Below are positions 46,737 to 56,500 of a DNA stretch of 64,000 bases, one piece after another. Source of the DNA: Zhongshania antarctica. GTDB taxonomy: Bacteria; Pseudomonadota; Gammaproteobacteria; Pseudomonadales; Spongiibacteraceae. A program made the position numbers and the translations under genes. Location: assembly GCF_014202945.1 (NCBI RefSeq), contig NZ_JACHHW010000001.1, positions 248,001-312,000 on the forward strand. The letters are read 5' to 3'. The notes under the pieces are model-generated. The model saw only the letters and a list, made by a program, of their open reading frames with translations. It had not been told where the DNA came from and ran no database searches. The stretch's first letter is position 1; each line of letters opens with the position of its first letter.

Positions 46737-47579
46737 ATGTCCTTTGCAAAGCAAAATCCCAAAATCCCCGAAGGTATTAACACATCAAGTGAAAATCCCT
46801 TAAAGGAATTCACTATTCTGCTCGGCGGAATACTGTTCGTCATTTGCGCCATTGCTGCCCTGCTGCTGATATTTTCACATCAATTGGCACCACACATTCC
46901 CTTTCGCTACGAACAAGCCTTAGTCAATAAATTTAGCGAACTCACCAGCGACAATAACAGCACTGAACAGACAATGATCGACGCCGAGCTTGCACTCCAA
47001 GAACTCGGCCAGCAGCTCGCCGACAAATCGGCGCTAGCACCCGACATAGAGCTGCATTTCCACCTACTCGATGAGCCCGATGTACCCAACGCCTTTGCCA
47101 CTTTGGGCGGCCATATTTTTGTCACCACCGGCTTGCTGCGCGAAGTGCCTTCAGAAAATGCCCTTGCCATGGTGCTAGCTCATGAAATTGCCCACATTAA
47201 ATTTCGCCACCCCGCCCAATCCATTAGTGGCGGCTTACTAGTACAAATATTTTTAAGCATAGTGACCGGCCAAAATGCCGTCGCGCTGCAAGGCACCGTG
47301 CAACAAGCGGGCATCATGACCGTGCTCGGCTTTAGCCGAAAAATGGAAACCGCCGCCGACCGTGCAGCGCTCAGCACCCTAGAGCAACACTATGGCCACT
47401 TGGCTGGCGCCGAAGTCTTCTTTGAGAAGATTTTAGCCAAGCACCAACAAGCCAGCTGGCAGGCGATATTCGCCAGCCACCCCGATATGCAAAAGCGAAT
47501 TGAACAAATTAAAAATCGAACAAGCAGTCGACCAAAATTAAAGACAAGCCCCATAGACCCACGACTACGCAACTTTTAG
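46737..47579 (+). CDS. M48-family membrane metallopeptidase
   Basis: A 280-residue protease with a membrane segment at about 27-49 and the zinc motif HEIAH at residues 149-153; the likely third ligand is the glutamate of [11 protein letters not shown]. It starts eight bases after the YbjQ gene and completes an apparent three-gene operon. Unlike BepA at the start of the window it has no TPR domain. Its C-terminus converges on and slightly overlaps the next gene. Confidence 0.87.
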   Translation: MSFAKQNPKIPEGINTSSENPLKEFTILLGGILFVICAIAALLLIFSHQLAPHIPFRYEQALVNKFSELTSDNNSTEQTMIDAELALQELGQQLADKSALAPDIELHFHLLDEPDVPNAFATLGGHIFVTTGLLREVPSENALAMVLAHEIAHIKFRHPAQSISGGLLVQIFLSIVTGQNAVALQGTVQQAGIMTVLGFSRKMETAADRAALSTLEQHYGHLAGAEVFFEKILAKHQQASWQAIFASHPDMQKRIEQIKNRTSSRPKLKTSPIDPRLRNF

Positions 47580-48262
47580 GCATCTACGCCTGAGCAGCCC
47601 CAATATAAATTAACCTTAGAAAACTCATCAGATTCAGCCAAATCCGGCACGGTGGTGGCGCGCTGATACGCCAACCATCCGTAGCCCTCAAACTGAAAAT
47701 TCCGCACCCGCGAGTCGGCAATAAGCACTTGCGGCGCCCGCGCTAAAAACGCCGGTAATAACAGGAAATTGCTTTTATCATATAAAACGTCGGCCACGAG
47801 AATGAGATCGTATTGCTCATTACTAGCAAAGAAATCGTCGCTGTATTCCAGCGCTACGCCATTCAAGTCGGCGTTGGCGCGGCTGGCCAAAAGGGCATCG
47901 GGGTCGAGGTCGCAGGCAATCACCGAGGCCGCGCCCGCCAGTTTGGCGGCAATACCCGCCACCCCCGAGCCACTGCCAAAGTCCAATATGCGTTTGCCCT
48001 GTACAAGATGGGGATTATCTAAAATATAGCGTGCCAACACCTGACCACTGGCCCAGCAAAATACCCAATAGGCGGGGTAATTCATAATGCGCTGGGTTTG
48101 CTCTGGACTCAGGTCTTGTTGGGGATAGTCAGCGCTGAGCAGCCACAACTTCATCTCCGGCACTTCCGGCAAGGCAGTGCTCGCCAGTTGCGCATTGGGG
48201 ATATATTCCTGTAATCGCAAGGTGAGGATCTCGCAACCTGTCGCCGAAGATGCTTGCTGCAA
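47576..48262 (-). CDS. Class I SAM-dependent methyltransferase (ETFKMT/PrmA-like)
   Basis: The 228-residue product has the SAM-binding motif [15 protein letters not shown] (about residues 91-105), CDLDPDAL as motif II and [11 protein letters not shown] as motif IV. This set is typical of the METTL20/ETF-beta lysine methyltransferase group and of PrmA. A preceding [16 protein letters not shown] helix also fits that group. The real target is not known. Its start region overlaps the long upstream frame of the cereblon-like gene. Confidence 0.8.
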   Translation of the reverse strand: MQQASSATGCEILTLRLQEYIPNAQLASTALPEVPEMKLWLLSADYPQQDLSPEQTQRIMNYPAYWVFCWASGQVLARYILDNPHLVQGKRILDFGSGSGVAGIAAKLAGAASVIACDLDPDALLASRANADLNGVALEYSDDFFASNEQYDLILVADVLYDKSNFLLLPAFLARAPQVLIADSRVRNFQFEGYGWLAYQRATTVPDLAESDEFSKVNLYWGCSGVDA

Positions 48263-48321
48263 AGCGCATTTCCTTCTATGTTAGAGGTGTGTGTGATGGC
48301 GATATTTTAGCGGAGTGTGCT

Positions 48322-48699
48322 ATGAGTGGCCTACCAATAAAGCAATTAGTTCATGATGTTCTGCTGCAAGTTCACGAGGCAGATCAGCACCAACTCATTT
48401 ACTGTCAAGACTGCCAACGGCCAGTCACCGCCGAGAATTATCGGGTGCAGGTGCAAGGCGAACACCAACATCATTTTGTAAATCCCGACGGCGTGGTATT
48501 TGAGCTAAGCTGCTTTCAGGCAGCGCCAGGCTTGATTATTGCCGGTAAAGCTACCGACCACTACTGCTGGTTTCAGGGCTTTGAATGGCAGTACGCCCAC
48601 TGCGAGTACTGCACCACCCAACTGGGTTGGTATTACGAGAACGCCTTAAGCGAATCCTTTTTCGCCTTGATATCCGGCTATTTACGCGCCGGAAAATAG
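48322..48699 (+). CDS. Bacterial cereblon-like CULT-domain protein
   Basis: The 125-residue protein has two zinc cysteine pairs, C28-x2-C31 (CQDC) and C94-x2-C97 (CEYC). It carries three tryptophans at 83, 89 and 103 in the pattern WFxGxxW then LGWYY. Their spacing (6 and 14) equals that of human cereblon W380, W386 and W400, the cage that binds thalidomide and cyclic-imide degrons. Like the Magnetospirillum protein used as a structural model it is a stand-alone CULT domain. The ATG at 48322 follows GGAGTGTGCT; the open frame 24 codons upstream is not used. Its cellular role is unknown. Confidence 0.85.
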   Translation: MSGLPIKQLVHDVLLQVHEADQHQLIYCQDCQRPVTAENYRVQVQGEHQHHFVNPDGVVFELSCFQAAPGLIIAGKATDHYCWFQGFEWQYAHCEYCTTQLGWYYENALSESFFALISGYLRAGK

Positions 48700-48750
48700 C
48701 CGGCGTTTTCCGGTATACTGGCCGCCAATTCTCTGCAATCAACCAGTCTA

Positions 48751-49437
48751 ATGAGCGCCAGCCCAGAAAACCCCAATGCCGATTTTATTGTGCCCTATTG
48801 CGAAGAGGCCATTGGCTATCTGCATTGCGACGATGACCTGCTCATTATCAACAAGCCCGCTGGCCTGCTGTCGGTGCCTGGCCGCCACCCCGACAACAAA
48901 GACTGCTTAATTAGCCGCGTTGCCGAGGTCTACCCCGACGCCACGATTGTTCACCGTTTAGATATGTCGACTTCGGGCCTAATGATTATTGCCCTACACA
49001 AAGACAGTCACCGCGCCCTGAGCCGCTTATTCCAAGACCGTAAAATCGAGAAAGAATACCAAGCCATAGTCTACGGCGAGCTTGCCAGTATTGAGGGTTT
49101 TATCGACTTACCGCTGGCCTGCGACTGGCCCAACCGACCCCGCCAAGAACTCAATTTTGTTTACGGCAAAAAGGCTCAAACCCATTACCTGCGCCAAGGC
49201 ATTACCGAAGGCGGCCACAGCCAAATACTGCTCACACCGATTACCGGCCGCTCCCACCAATTGCGGGTGCACACCGCCAGCATTGGCCACCCCATATTAG
49301 GCTGCGAATTTTACGCCCACCCTGCAGCAAAGGCCGCCGCAGGTCGGCTGTTACTGCACGCCTCGCGCCTGTGCTTTACGCACCCCTACACTGGCGAAAT
49401 ACTGGATATTCAGCACAGCGCCGAATTTATCAATTAA
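48751..49437 (+). CDS. rluA: RluA-family rRNA/tRNA pseudouridine synthase
   Basis: The 228-residue product has the RluA catalytic motif HRLDMSTSGLMI with the nucleophilic aspartate, the LLIINKPAGLLSVPG start and the GRSHQLRVHTASIGHPILG region. RluA makes pseudouridine in 23S rRNA (746) and tRNA (32). Length favours RluA over RluC or RluD, which have an S4 domain. It starts 51 bases after the CULT gene. Confidence 0.9.
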   Translation: MSASPENPNADFIVPYCEEAIGYLHCDDDLLIINKPAGLLSVPGRHPDNKDCLISRVAEVYPDATIVHRLDMSTSGLMIIALHKDSHRALSRLFQDRKIEKEYQAIVYGELASIEGFIDLPLACDWPNRPRQELNFVYGKKAQTHYLRQGITEGGHSQILLTPITGRSHQLRVHTASIGHPILGCEFYAHPAAKAAAGRLLLHASRLCFTHPYTGEILDIQHSAEFIN

Positions 49438-49848
49438 AGTCTACAATGAGCGTTTTGGCGTGCTTATGGTAAAAATCAGGCAGGACACTTTATGGCATGG
49501 CAGCTTTTCCAGCGCAAACACTGGCAGGTGCTGGTAATAAGCAGACGGTCAAAAATACGTGATACGCTGCATTGACTTGTTAGCGCCAACTATTTCCGAT
49601 GTGGCGCGCCGGAAAAAACGCGACATCGCGCCTGTTTCATCGCGACAGCGTTCTTCCCAGCTTACTTTCAGTCCAGCAGCACCACAATATGACCGATCTG
49701 TCGATTTACCTATAAAATGTCCTTTTTGGCCAGCTTATGGTCTAGCAGTTTTTGCAGTGCACAAACGAGGGCCGTTATTGGCCGATTCGCGTCGGTCGCC
49801 ACTGGCAACGCCTGGCCCGTCAGCGATGGCCAGAAGTCACTCATAAAA
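49438..49848. other. 411-bp gap, no gene recognised; left edge of an accessory block
   Basis: No frame here resembles a known protein, and the base pattern differs from the neighbours. It contains TTGGCCAGCTTATGG at 49726-49740, which recurs with one change at 53062-53076 beyond the toxin-antitoxin genes. The rluA transcript may end here, but no clear terminator is seen. Confidence 0.5.
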
Positions 49849-51357
49849 TCAATCGAATGACCCTAATGACGCCTCAAATTCCTTAATCGGTACTGGCTTG
49901 CCAAACAGATACCCCTGATAGCGGCTGCAGCCCATACCCATGAGTAGCTGTTGCTGCTCTTCGGTTTCCACCCCTTCGGCAATGACATCGAGGTCGAGGC
50001 TATTCGCCATGACAATGATGGTGCGAACAATGGCGTTATCGCTACTATCGACAGCAAGGTCGCGCACGAACGATTGATCTATCTTGAGCTGATCGAGCGG
50101 CAGCTTCTTAAGGTGTTGCAGGGATGAATAACCGGTGCCGAAATCGTCCAATGAGAACCCGATACCAATAGCTTTCAATGTATTCATGATTGTAATGATG
50201 CCTTCGATGTTCTTTGCCGACATGCTTTCGGTCAACTCTAATTTAAGCCGTCTCGGGTTGACGGCATGGCGATGCGCGGTAGCTTGTATTTGAGCCGCGA
50301 AATCGACCTGACCGAATTGCCTGGCACTGACGTTGACCGCCAGAACGAAGTCGCGGGTGAGTGGATCTTTCTCCCATGCCTTGAGTTGGGCGCAAGCTGT
50401 TTCCAGAACCCATTGCCCGATGGGCAGGATCAGACCAGTGTCTTCCGCCAACGGTATGAATTGGTCGGGCGGTACCAGACCGCGTTCGGGATGTATCCAG
50501 CGGATTAATACTTCTGCTCCCAATGGATGGTGCGAACTGTCCACCTGAATCTGGTAATACAAATGGAATTGGCGCTTCTCAAGTGCTTTGCCTAATTCGC
50601 CTTGGAGGGATGCGCGTGCGTTAATGACATCCTGCATTTCCGGATTAAAGAATATCAGCGCGTTGCGGCCTGCCTTCTTAGCCTGATACATAGCAATGTC
50701 TGCGCGTTTAATCAGTTCGTTCGTAGATTTGCCAAGATCGCTGAAAAGGGTCACTCCGACACTGAGCGTGCTGTGGTATTCGTGCTTGCCAAGCTGGTAA
50801 GGCTGGCTAAGCGTAGCGAGAATTTTTTCGCCGACGGCTTTCGCCCGGATAGCTGCGGCTTCAATGGGTTGCTTCCTCAGGCCTTCCAGTATCACCATGA
50901 ATTCGTCGCCGCCCAGGCGGGCCACGGTGTCGCTTTTGCGAACACAGCCCTCCAAGCGCTGTGCCGTCTGCTGTAGCAGCAAGTCACCGATGTCATGGCC
51001 GAGGGTGTCGTTGATGTCCTTGAAATTATCCAGGTCAAGGAACAACAGCGCACCCTCCCGGCCGGTACGCGCGCTGGAAGCAAGTGCATGCTGGAGCCGG
51101 TCTACAAGGAGCCGCCGATTGGGCAGGCCGGTGAGCTGATCAAAGAAAGCTAGGTGCTCAATTTCACTATCGGCCTCAAGGCTGTGTGCTTCAGCGAGTT
51201 GCCGTTCGAGCACAGCTTGCTGGTTCAGCGGACGGAAAACCAGGAGATAAAGGGCGGGAGAAATAATCACGGCGAGCACGATGGGATCAAGTATATAGAT
51301 CAGCTCTTCAAACGTACCGTTCAGGGTGATGGTATGGATATATTCGAGTCCCAGCAT
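49849..51357 (-). CDS. GGDEF/EAL-type cyclic di-GMP protein with a short N-terminus
   Basis: The 502-residue protein has one membrane segment (about 20-45), a short linker, a GGDEF domain with intact GGDEF at 149-153 and an RxxD inhibitory site (RKSD) five residues before it. An EAL-type domain follows in which the signature is EVL (residues 282-284); the other catalytic segments (NVSARQF, LELTES, LDDFGTGYSSL, KIDQSFV) are present. It may synthesise and/or hydrolyse cyclic di-GMP at the membrane. The sensor part that usually precedes such proteins appears cut off. The start overlaps the exoD fragment. Confidence 0.85.
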   Translation of the reverse strand: MLGLEYIHTITLNGTFEELIYILDPIVLAVIISPALYLLVFRPLNQQAVLERQLAEAHSLEADSEIEHLAFFDQLTGLPNRRLLVDRLQHALASSARTGREGALLFLDLDNFKDINDTLGHDIGDLLLQQTAQRLEGCVRKSDTVARLGGDEFMVILEGLRKQPIEAAAIRAKAVGEKILATLSQPYQLGKHEYHSTLSVGVTLFSDLGKSTNELIKRADIAMYQAKKAGRNALIFFNPEMQDVINARASLQGELGKALEKRQFHLYYQIQVDSSHHPLGAEVLIRWIHPERGLVPPDQFIPLAEDTGLILPIGQWVLETACAQLKAWEKDPLTRDFVLAVNVSARQFGQVDFAAQIQATAHRHAVNPRRLKLELTESMSAKNIEGIITIMNTLKAIGIGFSLDDFGTGYSSLQHLKKLPLDQLKIDQSFVRDLAVDSSDNAIVRTIIVMANSLDLDVIAEGVETEEQQQLLMGMGCSRYQGYLFGKPVPIKEFEASLGSFD

Positions 51358-51359
51358 GA

Positions 51360-51767
51360 TCAAAAACTCGCCTCGGTGAACTGCCAGCGGGGGCGTACAT
51401 ACCGCTCAATCGCCCGTACTCTGGGTTCGAAGACACACAACGCTGTTCGAACTCCCTCTGGGGAAAGCTGCCAATCTAGAACCGACCTTGGCAGCCACGT
51501 CTTGGTCAAACCGACAGCCATTTGAAGGCCAAGAAGCGTAATAAGCGGCCCAACAATAAGCGAAACAAACGGGATTACGCTGAAGATTGCAACCAGCACC
51601 AGCAGCATTCCAAAAGTTCGATCACCGAACCGTTCGGTTAGGCTCCGGAGCGTGACTTTGGGATGATTCGTGAACTCAATGAGAGTCAAGAGGACGTCAG
51701 AAGTTCGCGTTCGTGGCTTGGCCGGAACGGTGAACAGCCTCGGGGCCCCTTCTGATTTATTTGTCAA
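51360..51767 (-). CDS. ExoD-family exopolysaccharide-synthesis protein, C-terminally truncated
   Basis: The 135-residue product matches the first two thirds of ExoD proteins (LLTLIEFTNHPKVTLRSLTE, FGDRTFGMLLVLVAIFSVIP, GPLITLLGLQMAVG). It stops at WQFTEASF, where the family normally continues with two or three more membrane helices. The stop lies in the GGDEF gene's start. It looks like a gene cut by the rearrangement that joined it to the GGDEF protein, so activity is doubtful. Confidence 0.7.
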   Translation of the reverse strand: MTNKSEGAPRLFTVPAKPRTRTSDVLLTLIEFTNHPKVTLRSLTERFGDRTFGMLLVLVAIFSVIPFVSLIVGPLITLLGLQMAVGLTKTWLPRSVLDWQLSPEGVRTALCVFEPRVRAIERYVRPRWQFTEASF

Positions 51768-51900
51768 AATCTTGAGCTTCCTATAACACTCTGGTGAAAC
51801 CTAACATTTGTATATCAAGCACGCACGGCTAGCCCAATGTGGCACAGCACAAAAACTAGCGCAACTTATTGGATCTATATTTAAATAAGGGGAATTTGTA

Positions 51901-52008
51901 TTGAGCCGTGCTTCGACAAAGCGTGTATGTGCATATGTAATTATGCTGGGTCTCATATGCTTTGTCTCACTTCCCTATGTAATTTATTTTAAAATCCATT
52001 TTCGGTGA
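51901..52008 (+). CDS. Possible 35-residue single-span membrane peptide
   Basis: A TTG codon with AAGGGG eight bases ahead opens a 35-codon frame with a basic start (SRASTKRVC), a hydrophobic core (AYVIMLGLICFVSLPYVIYF) and a basic end. This is the layout of small membrane or toxin-like peptides. The non-standard start and lack of homologues I can recall keep it tentative. The rest of the 439-bp gap 51768-52206 shows nothing else. Confidence 0.3.
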   Translation: MSRASTKRVCAYVIMLGLICFVSLPYVIYFKIHFR

Positions 52009-52206
52009 GAGCTGGCAAAATGAGCACTCTACTCCCGCAAGCCGAACATAAAGCCTAGCGATGAGAAAATATACCCTTGTCTTCAGCTATACAAGAAGCC
52101 TTTAGCTAGCAGTGTGTATGACCGCTATTGTGACGCTGAAGCCAGACATGCCGATGATTTGCAGGGGAGCTTCCTGGCTTGATGAGACGGCTAATCTCTA
52201 GCCAAC

Positions 52207-52587
52207 CTACGCAGCATGCCCTCGACGATGCGATGCATGTTTTATGAGACTCTCTGCAGGAATTGAAAAAGTTTCATGTAAGCCTTCTATCATTCTGAGC
52301 GTCAGTGGGCGTTTACGCGCCAAAATTTCATAGACCCGATTTTTGCGACCAATCACTGGGACAAGGTCCTCCACTGTGAGGCCTTGCTGTTCCATACGAA
52401 ATTTAATAGCTTCCACTGGATCAGGAAAATCTATTGGGTAGTGTTCTCGTTCATATGCTTCAACAAGCGTCACAAGAACATCCAGCCGATCACCTTCTGG
52501 GGTGTCCGCTTCCGCCACCATTAACAACTCAATTTCTTTAAGCGTTGCTTGATAGTCTGTCGGGGTTTTAATTGGACGAATTTCCAT
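52207..52587 (-). CDS. higA: HigA-type antitoxin
   Basis: The 126-residue protein has an N-terminal dimer/neutralising region and an XRE-like helix-turn-helix at about 65-110 (FRMEQQGLTVEDLVPVIGRK, RPLTLRMIEGLHETFSIPAE). It follows the toxin gene by eight bases. HigA neutralises HigB and represses the operon. Confidence 0.88.
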   Translation of the reverse strand: MEIRPIKTPTDYQATLKEIELLMVAEADTPEGDRLDVLVTLVEAYEREHYPIDFPDPVEAIKFRMEQQGLTVEDLVPVIGRKNRVYEILARKRPLTLRMIEGLHETFSIPAESLIKHASHRRGHAA

Positions 52588-52595
52588 GGGTCACC

Positions 52596-52898
52596 TCAGA
52601 TTGTCTGTGCATCAATTTCGTCATACTGTTTATGTGTACCAACAAAACGAATGTAAACCACTTTATATGGATAGTTGATCCAAACGACCAGTCGATACTT
52701 GTTGCCGGCAATGTTGAACACAACTCTTCCATCTTTGAGAATACTGGCGCTTGAAAATTTGGCTTTTACCTCATTCGGGGACGACCAATCCGCCTTTAAT
52801 GTCTCTCTATACCAAGCCATTCCGGGCTCGATTGAATCCCCGTAAGCCGGAGAGATCGCCCAAAAGGCCTTCAAAGTTGAGAGAGCAATAATACGCAT
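52596..52898 (-). CDS. higB: HigB-type mRNA interferase toxin
   Basis: A 100-residue RelE-superfamily toxin of the HigB class, with VFNIAGNKYRLVVWINYPYK and VYIRFVGTHKQYDEID as recognisable core segments. It would cleave mRNA on the ribosome when free of antitoxin. The toxin-first order is typical of higBA. Its ATG lies just after a TATATAT element, so the leader must be very short. Confidence 0.9.
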   Translation of the reverse strand: MRIIALSTLKAFWAISPAYGDSIEPGMAWYRETLKADWSSPNEVKAKFSSASILKDGRVVFNIAGNKYRLVVWINYPYKVVYIRFVGTHKQYDEIDAQTI

Positions 52899-52911
52899 GA
52901 ATATATACTAG

Positions 52912-52924
52912 TCCCATTTTGGGA
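52912..52924 (-). promoter_or_regulatory. Palindrome at the higBA promoter
   Basis: TCCCA-TTT-TGGGA is a perfect inverted repeat 14 bases upstream of the higB start, next to TATATAT (52901-52907 region). Such a site is where HigA would be expected to bind; this is inferred from position. Confidence 0.5.
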
Positions 52925-53165
52925 TCAACGCAATAGACGCTACGCTTGGGCGTGTATATCCGCTAATGTGACTTTATCAACCGTCATCTGGATAAAAAAA
53001 TCGCCTAAAATGAAGACTCAAGGCGTATATCCAAGTTTTGGCCAATATATGTTTCACATGCTTGGCCAGTTTATGGGTGAACCAACAAACTCCACTTGGC
53101 GTAATTAACCAACAACCTAGGCTAAACCTTGACTCCCCACCCCCAGCGCGTATCCTTGGCGCCGA

Positions 53166-53402
53166 TGTTTCAGGTGCTTGCGTCGCATAATGACTGCGCG
53201 CAGCTTAAACGGGAAACAGGTGCGCTGCGCTTAACTATTTACACCAGCAATGCCTGTACTGCCCCCGCAACGGTAAACAGAGAAAACTATTCCGTCAGGC
53301 CACCTAGGTGCTGACAGCCACTGCGTAAACCGTGGGAAGGCGAATAGTCACTGCGTGAGTTTTATCACGCACTCTGTGAGTCCGGAGACCGGCCCGAAAC
53401 CA
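53166..53402 (+). ncRNA. Adenosylcobalamin riboswitch
   Basis: Conserved parts appear in the right order: TTTCAGGTGC at the 5' stem, AAACGGGAAACAGGTGCG, CTGCCCCCGCAACGGTAA, GCCACTGCG, GTGGGAAGGCGAATAG, and the B12 box as GAGTCCGGAGACCGGCC. This is a full class-I type cobalamin aptamer. It is followed by about 150 bases to the CobN-like gene, with the hairpin described next. Cobalamin should reduce expression of the downstream genes. Confidence 0.93.
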
Positions 53403-53516
53403 AAGAATAGAACGTGGCGGGGTGTCACACCAGATTCGCTTTTTGGCGCATAGCCATAGCTAAAACCATAGTCTGCCACGCCCCCAGCCCGCGTTTTATT
53501 CCCACCTTGTTCAATA

Positions 53517-53544
53517 GCCGTATGCGGGCGAGCTACGGCGGGGA
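53517..53544 (+). promoter_or_regulatory. Hairpin abutting the cobN-like ribosome site
   Basis: GCCGTA (53517-53522) pairs with TACGGC (53534-53539), directly before GGGGA (53540-53544), the ribosome site of the ATG at 53551. It is a candidate expression platform for translational control by the riboswitch. Confidence 0.5.
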
Positions 53545-53550
53545 AATGCT

Positions 53551-56500
53551 ATGTCTGGCCGTATTCAAAATCTAGTCCGAAATCTATTTGCCTTACTACT
53601 GCTGCTTAACGCCGCCAGTGCTATGGCGATGAATATTACCGCGATTGTTTCAGACCGCTCGGCACCTACCCTAATAGCGGGCGCTCACCAGCTGTTAGAA
53701 CAACGCCAAGATTTAACAATTCAAATTCGCACCGTGCAGCAAATAAGCAAGCTAAGCGACGAGGAGCTACAGGCTCTTATCAGCCACAGCGACCGGCTTT
53801 TATTAGTGGCGATATTTGGCGAAGACGTGCCGCGTTTATTGGCCATGAATTACCCCACCCAGCAGCTGCGCACGGTATTGCACAGCGACCGCGCCCTAAT
53901 GCGCCTGCAACGGGATCGTCACGGTGAGATATTTAGTCAGGGCTTGCCAGAGGATATTCTCGGTGACAAAGCCGGTGTGCAAACCGCAGTCGCTCTAACT
54001 GAAAGCCAAAAGCAAGCGCCCCGCTACGCCGACTGGTTGCAAGCCCGCGCCTATTGGCTAAACCGCTCGGTGAACAATGCCGCCAGCCTCTTGCAAATGC
54101 TGGCCAACAGCAGCGCAGCATACCCCCGCCTAGAAGAAGTTGCGCCCCTGCGTTTTGCCCTGCACCACGGCGATGACGCCGACTGGCTCAGTGCCGCCGA
54201 GTTAAATGCCCAGCTCAAGCCCGCACAGCGCACCGTGTGGATTATCGACCACGACACCGCCGACTTAAGCGGCGACTGGGCCTTGCACCAGCAGCTTTGC
54301 GCAGCGCAAACATGGCAGTGTGTTTCGGTGTTGGCGGCTTGGGGCCAGCCCAGTGTCGCGGCGTTAGAAACCATTCAAACTGCCATGCGTGGCCCGCTTA
54401 AAAATAGCCCTGCGGCTATTATTGCCCTGCAAGATTTTGTGATTGGCGGCGGCGAGGGTCGCGAAGCGGTAACGGCGATTTTAGAAGAACTCAAGTTGCC
54501 AATCTTAAAAGGCATTCGCATCAGCGAGTGGTCTAGCGCCCAGTGGCAGCTCTCTGCCGAGGGTATTCCCCGCGACTCAGTACACTACCGCGTGGCCATG
54601 CCCGAGCTGCAAGGCGTGTCGCAACCCCAAGTGTTAGCGCTAGCCGCCACCGCTAAAATCGACCCGCGCACCGGCGCCAGTGTATACCGCAGCAAACCCC
54701 TTGCCGATGAAATCCAGCGCCAAACACGGCGGCTAGCCCGCTGGCTAAGCCTGCAAGAAAAACCCAATACCGACAAACGCGTCGCCGTGGTGTATTACAA
54801 CCACCCACCGGGCCGTCACAATATTGGCGCCGACAATTTAAACGTGCCAGAGAGCCTGCTCGAAATACTCCGCGCCCTGCGCGCCGCTGGCTATCACACT
54901 GGCGAGCTGCCCGCCGATGCCGACGCGCTACTCGACGTACTCCAAGCCAAAGGCGTGAATTTACCAGAAGACGCCGCAGCGCTAGAAGCCATGGCTGGGC
55001 AAATTAATTCCGTCTCCAGCCACGCCTACCAGCAGTGGTTTAACACCCTGCCCCCAGCAGTACGCGCAGAAATGGTCAACGGCCCACTCGGCGAATTACA
55101 GCAAAGTTTACAGACCCAATTGGCCGCACTGGCCGAACTCAGTTCGGTTACCGAGCGCCAAGATCAGTTAGCGCTAATTCGCGCCCGCATGGAAAACACC
55201 CTCACAGATTTACACCACGCCTTAGATGGCGTGCGCCACACCGGCCGCAGCCGCGCCTTAAATTTACTCGCCCAACTGGGCGACGAATACCAGAATTTAT
55301 TAGCACAGGCGGCCAGCGGCCAAAGCCTAAATTGGCAAGCCAACCAAGAACTCAACCGCGCCTTAATCGACATGGGGATTGAAGGTATTCGCGGCTGGGG
55401 TAAAGCACCCGGCAAGGTGATGGTGTGGGACAACAAGGTGCTCATTCCCGGTGTGCAATTCGGCAATGTTTTTCTTGGCCCCCAGCCACCGCGGGGCTGG
55501 GAGTTAAACGAAGAACTGCTGCACGCCAATATGTCCTTCCCGCCGCCCCACCAATATTTGGCTTTTTACCATTATTTGCAGGACGTGTTTAAAGCCGACG
55601 CCCTTGTTCACATTGGTCGCCACTCTACCTATGAATTTTTGCCCAAGCGCAGCGTGGGACTTTCTGCCAGTGACTACCCCAGTATTGCGGCGGGAGATTT
55701 ACCGGGCATTTACCCCTATATTGTCGATGGCGTTGGCGAGGGCATTCAGGCCAAGCGCCGGGGCTTAGCGGTCATGGTCGATCACCTCACGCCACCACTT
55801 GCCGCCACCGAGCTATACGACAAGCTGCTCGAACTGCGGCAATTAATTGAAAGCGCCGAAGCCGCCAGCGACGGTAGTACCAAAGCCCGCGCCATAGAAA
55901 CCCTGCGCCGCAAAGTAGATGAGTTTAATTTACGTGACGAACTTATTGCCAGTATGGACGAAGAACTGCAAGTGCGCGGCGTTGGCTTTGATGAGATTGA
56001 CGACGATTTCTTACTCCACGAAATTGGTCACTACCTCACCAAGCTCCAAGAGCAATTTATGCCCTTGGGCCTGCATGTGTTTGGCCGCGACTGGCAGCCC
56101 AAGGCCATCGACACCATGCTCAATTCCATGCTGCAGGGCGAAGCCGCCGACAGCAGCAAGCGCAGCGACTGGCTGAGTAAACTCAGCGCCTCACCCGCCG
56201 CTGAAATGCGCGCCCTGCTCAACGGCCTTAACGGCCAGTTTGTGGCGCCCGGCAAAGGCAATGATCCCATTCGCACCCCCGAGGCCCTGCCCACCGGCCG
56301 CAATTTTTATGCGCTGGACGGCAGCCTCTTACCCACCCGCGTTGGGGTTGAGGTAGGCACGGCACTGGCCGCCAAAGTACTGGCTGGCGAGTCTGGCGTC
56401 GCCTTTGCCAATACCGATATTGCGAATAATAAGCAGGGCATTATTTTATGGGCCTCCGACGCCGTGCGCGACGAGGGCGCGATGATTGCCTTTGGCATGA

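Noticed and set aside
49559-49846. Open frame of 95 codons between rluA and the GGDEF gene
   Set aside because: No ribosome site, no recognisable domain and atypical composition; more likely non-coding or remnant sequence.
53129-53314. Open frame of 61 codons before the CobN-like gene
   Set aside because: It lies across the cobalamin riboswitch and is explained by the RNA.
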